A stretch of DNA of 64,000 nucleotides from Pyropia yezoensis (lineage: Eukaryota > Rhodophyta > Bangiophyceae > Bangiales > Bangiaceae). The position numbers and the translations under genes were made by a program. This document shows positions 62,039 through 64,000 of this stretch, piece after piece (position 1 is the stretch's first letter; each line of letters begins with the position of its first letter). The notes under the pieces are model-generated. The model saw only the letters and a program-made list of their open reading frames with translations, did not search any database and had not been told where the DNA came from. The DNA lies in assembly GCA_009829735.1 (NCBI GenBank), contig CM020618.1, forward strand, positions 11,871,119 through 11,935,118, in the 5' to 3' direction.

Positions 62039-64000
62039 GGGCGTCAGTATGCAAGAAAGAGTGCCACTGCGGGTGTGGATGCCAGCAGGTTCAGGCAGGG
62101 GTGATGGGGAGGCGAGCAGCTTCCAGCACCTCGCAACACAGCGACAGGGGGAAGGATGATGGACTCTGGTGGTGCTCGTAGGCACGTGACGGCCTGGTAG
62201 CTGGGTCCTGGAAAAAAGCGCGACGGCAGGTGGCTATGTTGGGCAGGGGTGGAGCAGCAGCCGATGTGGCTGTGGTCGTGATCGCGTCGGCCAGAGTGCT
62301 TCGACTCAGCACGCAGCGCAATGGCAGAGCGGTACACGAGATGCACGGGCGTTCTTTCAAGGTGGGAGGAGGTTTGCATGTGGCGTACCACTCTGTCCAC
62401 AGCATCCAGGGTCAGATCTGTGAAATACTTTCCGCGGGAACTATTTGACCGCATGGATTCTGCGCCTTAACTTTATTCTGACAAAGTACCATTCATCGGG
62501 ACCTTAGGGGATTGTCCAAGTCCGGAGGAGGATCAGTCTGGCGGGTGACACTTCAGTGTTTTCCACAGAGCCACTCGAGGCAAGATGACGGCTGGGTCCT
62601 GTTGAGCCCTTAATGCAAATGCTCGAGTTCGTGAGACGAAGTTGACTCCGATTGTCGACTGCAACGGGCGTTTGCCCCCTCATCCAGCCTATCACGGGCC
62701 TGACAACAGGGAACAGACTCGCCGGCGGCCGCCAATCTGTGTTGGCTCGGGACAGAGACCGCCCCAGCGCCAACTTGGCTGCTGTAGTTGCCGCCGGTGG
62801 TCCCCCTTGTTGGACTGCCGGCCGCGGTTGGTGACACGTGCGGCCACAACCCTTGGCTGCACCACCCAATCCCCCATCCTTCAAGATGGGCCACCGCCGC
62901 CGCGCCCGTCGCTTGGGTGGCTACGTCGACGACTCGGGAGCTCTGTGGGGACACCAGCCGCCTCGCATCCTTGGCTGGACCGAGGGCATCTCCCATCTCA
63001 GCACAGGGGGTGTCGCCGTGGTGGCATCGCCATAGGCTGCCCATCGCCAAAGCCCCGACTCCTTGCCTCTCTCTGTTGGCTCCTTCCACCCCTCTGGACA
63101 GAGGACCGTGCCGCGGTTCTCTCCCATCCATATTCGGCGGCGTGTGGTGACGCATTGGCCGAATCCTCTGACCCGACGCTGGGCCCTCTTGCGCGCTGTG
63201 GGCGCTGGTCTGCGCTCGTTGGCGGTCACCACCACCACCCCCTTGGTCCCGTGGTCGTGGTGCCTTGGCTGCTCTGGGCGCCGGCCCCCGGACGGCCAGC
63301 GCGAGGCGGCCGGCCTGGCCTGTGCGTGGCGCACGTGGCTCAGGGTGTGCCGCCCTTTGTACCACCGGACTGGTGGCGTGGCGTCGTTCCACTGCCCGGC
63401 AAGGGTGGCTTGTGTCCCCCGCCGTCCCTCGCTGGGGGCTTTTTCTACACTGTGGGAGGGGGGGGGGTGGGGTTGGGGTGAGAAGGGGAAGGCGGGGTGG
63501 GCCTGACGGGAGAGGCGCCTCGAGCGACCTGATTTTATGGCCTGCTGTACAGCTGTGCCCCATTTTTAGGGTGACCGTCGCTGTCGCTGCAGCGCGCCGG
63601 CCCGGGCCCTGTCGCAGGGGGTGGTGGTGGAGCGACGCCGCAGCCGGCCGTCCTCCCCCGTTGGGCCCCAGCTCTGCGCATCCTTTGGCGTGTGGGGGCG
63701 GCGCGCGTGCCCCCTTGTGCCGGATGCACCGCGGCTGCGGAGCGTGACGGCTGCGCACGTTACGCGGTCGCTGGAGTGAGTCTACATACAGTAGCTGCTT
63801 GCCCACCTTTTTCCGCCTCCGCTTGCTCGTCTGGGTGTGTGGGAGGCGCGCGTGCCACGCCACGACTCCCTGCTGTTCCTGTCTTTTTTGTGCTGGCGCG
63901 CGCACTGTTGGGCGGGGGTGGTGCCCGCGTGTTTCCCATACCTCCGTGTGCTATTCGATTGAGTGGAGGGGGCACCCCCAGTAGTCGGACGCGGTGTCGC
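62039..64000. other. No supported gene; 5' flank of the ABC gene and GC-rich sequence
   Basis: Long ORFs overlap on both strands (62610-63905 minus; 62642-63481 plus) but neither shows domains. A G run occurs at about 63458-63466. 62039-62600 probably contains the ABC gene promoter. Confidence 0.45.

Noticed and set aside
62610..63905. 431-codon minus ORF and overlapping plus ORFs at the right edge
   Set aside because: No motif on either strand, odd composition (His/Arg/Pro), and both strands equally open because of GC content.
1..64000. CRISPR array or prokaryotic operon structure
   Set aside because: No regularly spaced direct repeats and no Shine-Dalgarno-led gene strings; LTR and hAT elements and a bromodomain show a eukaryotic genome.
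1..64000. tRNA or rRNA genes
   Set aside because: I looked for T-arm-like GGTTCGAATCC words and cloverleaf context and found none convincing; a covariance-model scan would be needed to exclude them.

Overview
The window is nuclear DNA of a eukaryote, most likely a photosynthetic one. It has a Ty3/gypsy chromovirus with a chromodomain, hAT-type and TA-flanked DNA transposons, a bromodomain protein, an ER membrane complex subunit, and a bacterial-type ABC ATPase behind a plausible plastid transit peptide. Host genes are nearly intronless, extremely GC-rich and full of Ala/Gly/Pro/Ser runs, and they sit as islands between more AT-balanced, transposon-rich stretches. This resembles a GC-rich bangiophyte red alga (Porphyra/Pyropia-like), but that assignment is inference.

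Region 1-11678 is two nested copies of one LTR retrotransposon family. Element 1 (minus strand, 8626 leftwards past the window edge) has a 5' LTR, primer-binding site, gag (interrupted by one in-frame UGA), pol (protease, RT, RNase H, integrase, chromodomain) and then a 647-aa gene on the opposite strand, called ORF X here. Element 2 (plus strand, 8627-11678) shows only its right end: a pol tail with a deleted chromodomain core, a decayed ORF X copy and the 3' LTR. Both LTRs begin TGTGGC and end GCCACA. The layout shows that element 1 inserted into the pol gene of element 2. The family is peppered with odd-length palindromes centred on CAASTTG.

11.7-21.3 kb holds two decayed minus-strand reading frames (11766-12797; 15736-18589, cysteine-rich and transposon-like) and otherwise no supported gene. 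Twin 119-bp MITEs lie at 21.35-21.72 kb. 22.4-27.4 kb is a GC-rich island with a glycine-rich tail-anchored protein and a C2H2 zinc-finger locus. 27.9-40.9 kb is gene-poor and holds several inverted-repeat pairs, a 1.5-kb TA-flanked candidate transposon with a Pro-rich ORF, and a truncated LTR. A signal-peptide multi-pass membrane protein (819 aa) lies at 40950-43409. A complete 987-bp non-autonomous hAT element with an 8-bp target duplication lies at 46319-47305. 47.8-53.4 kb is repeats.

53.7-62.1 kb is the main host-gene cluster: a bromodomain protein (plus), EMC3 (minus, convergent) and the ABC ATPase (minus). In the first two, the biologically sensible reading frame changes at long G/C homopolymers, which points to indel errors in the assembly rather than dead genes. 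No functional link between these host genes is visible; they look like independent housekeeping or regulatory genes.
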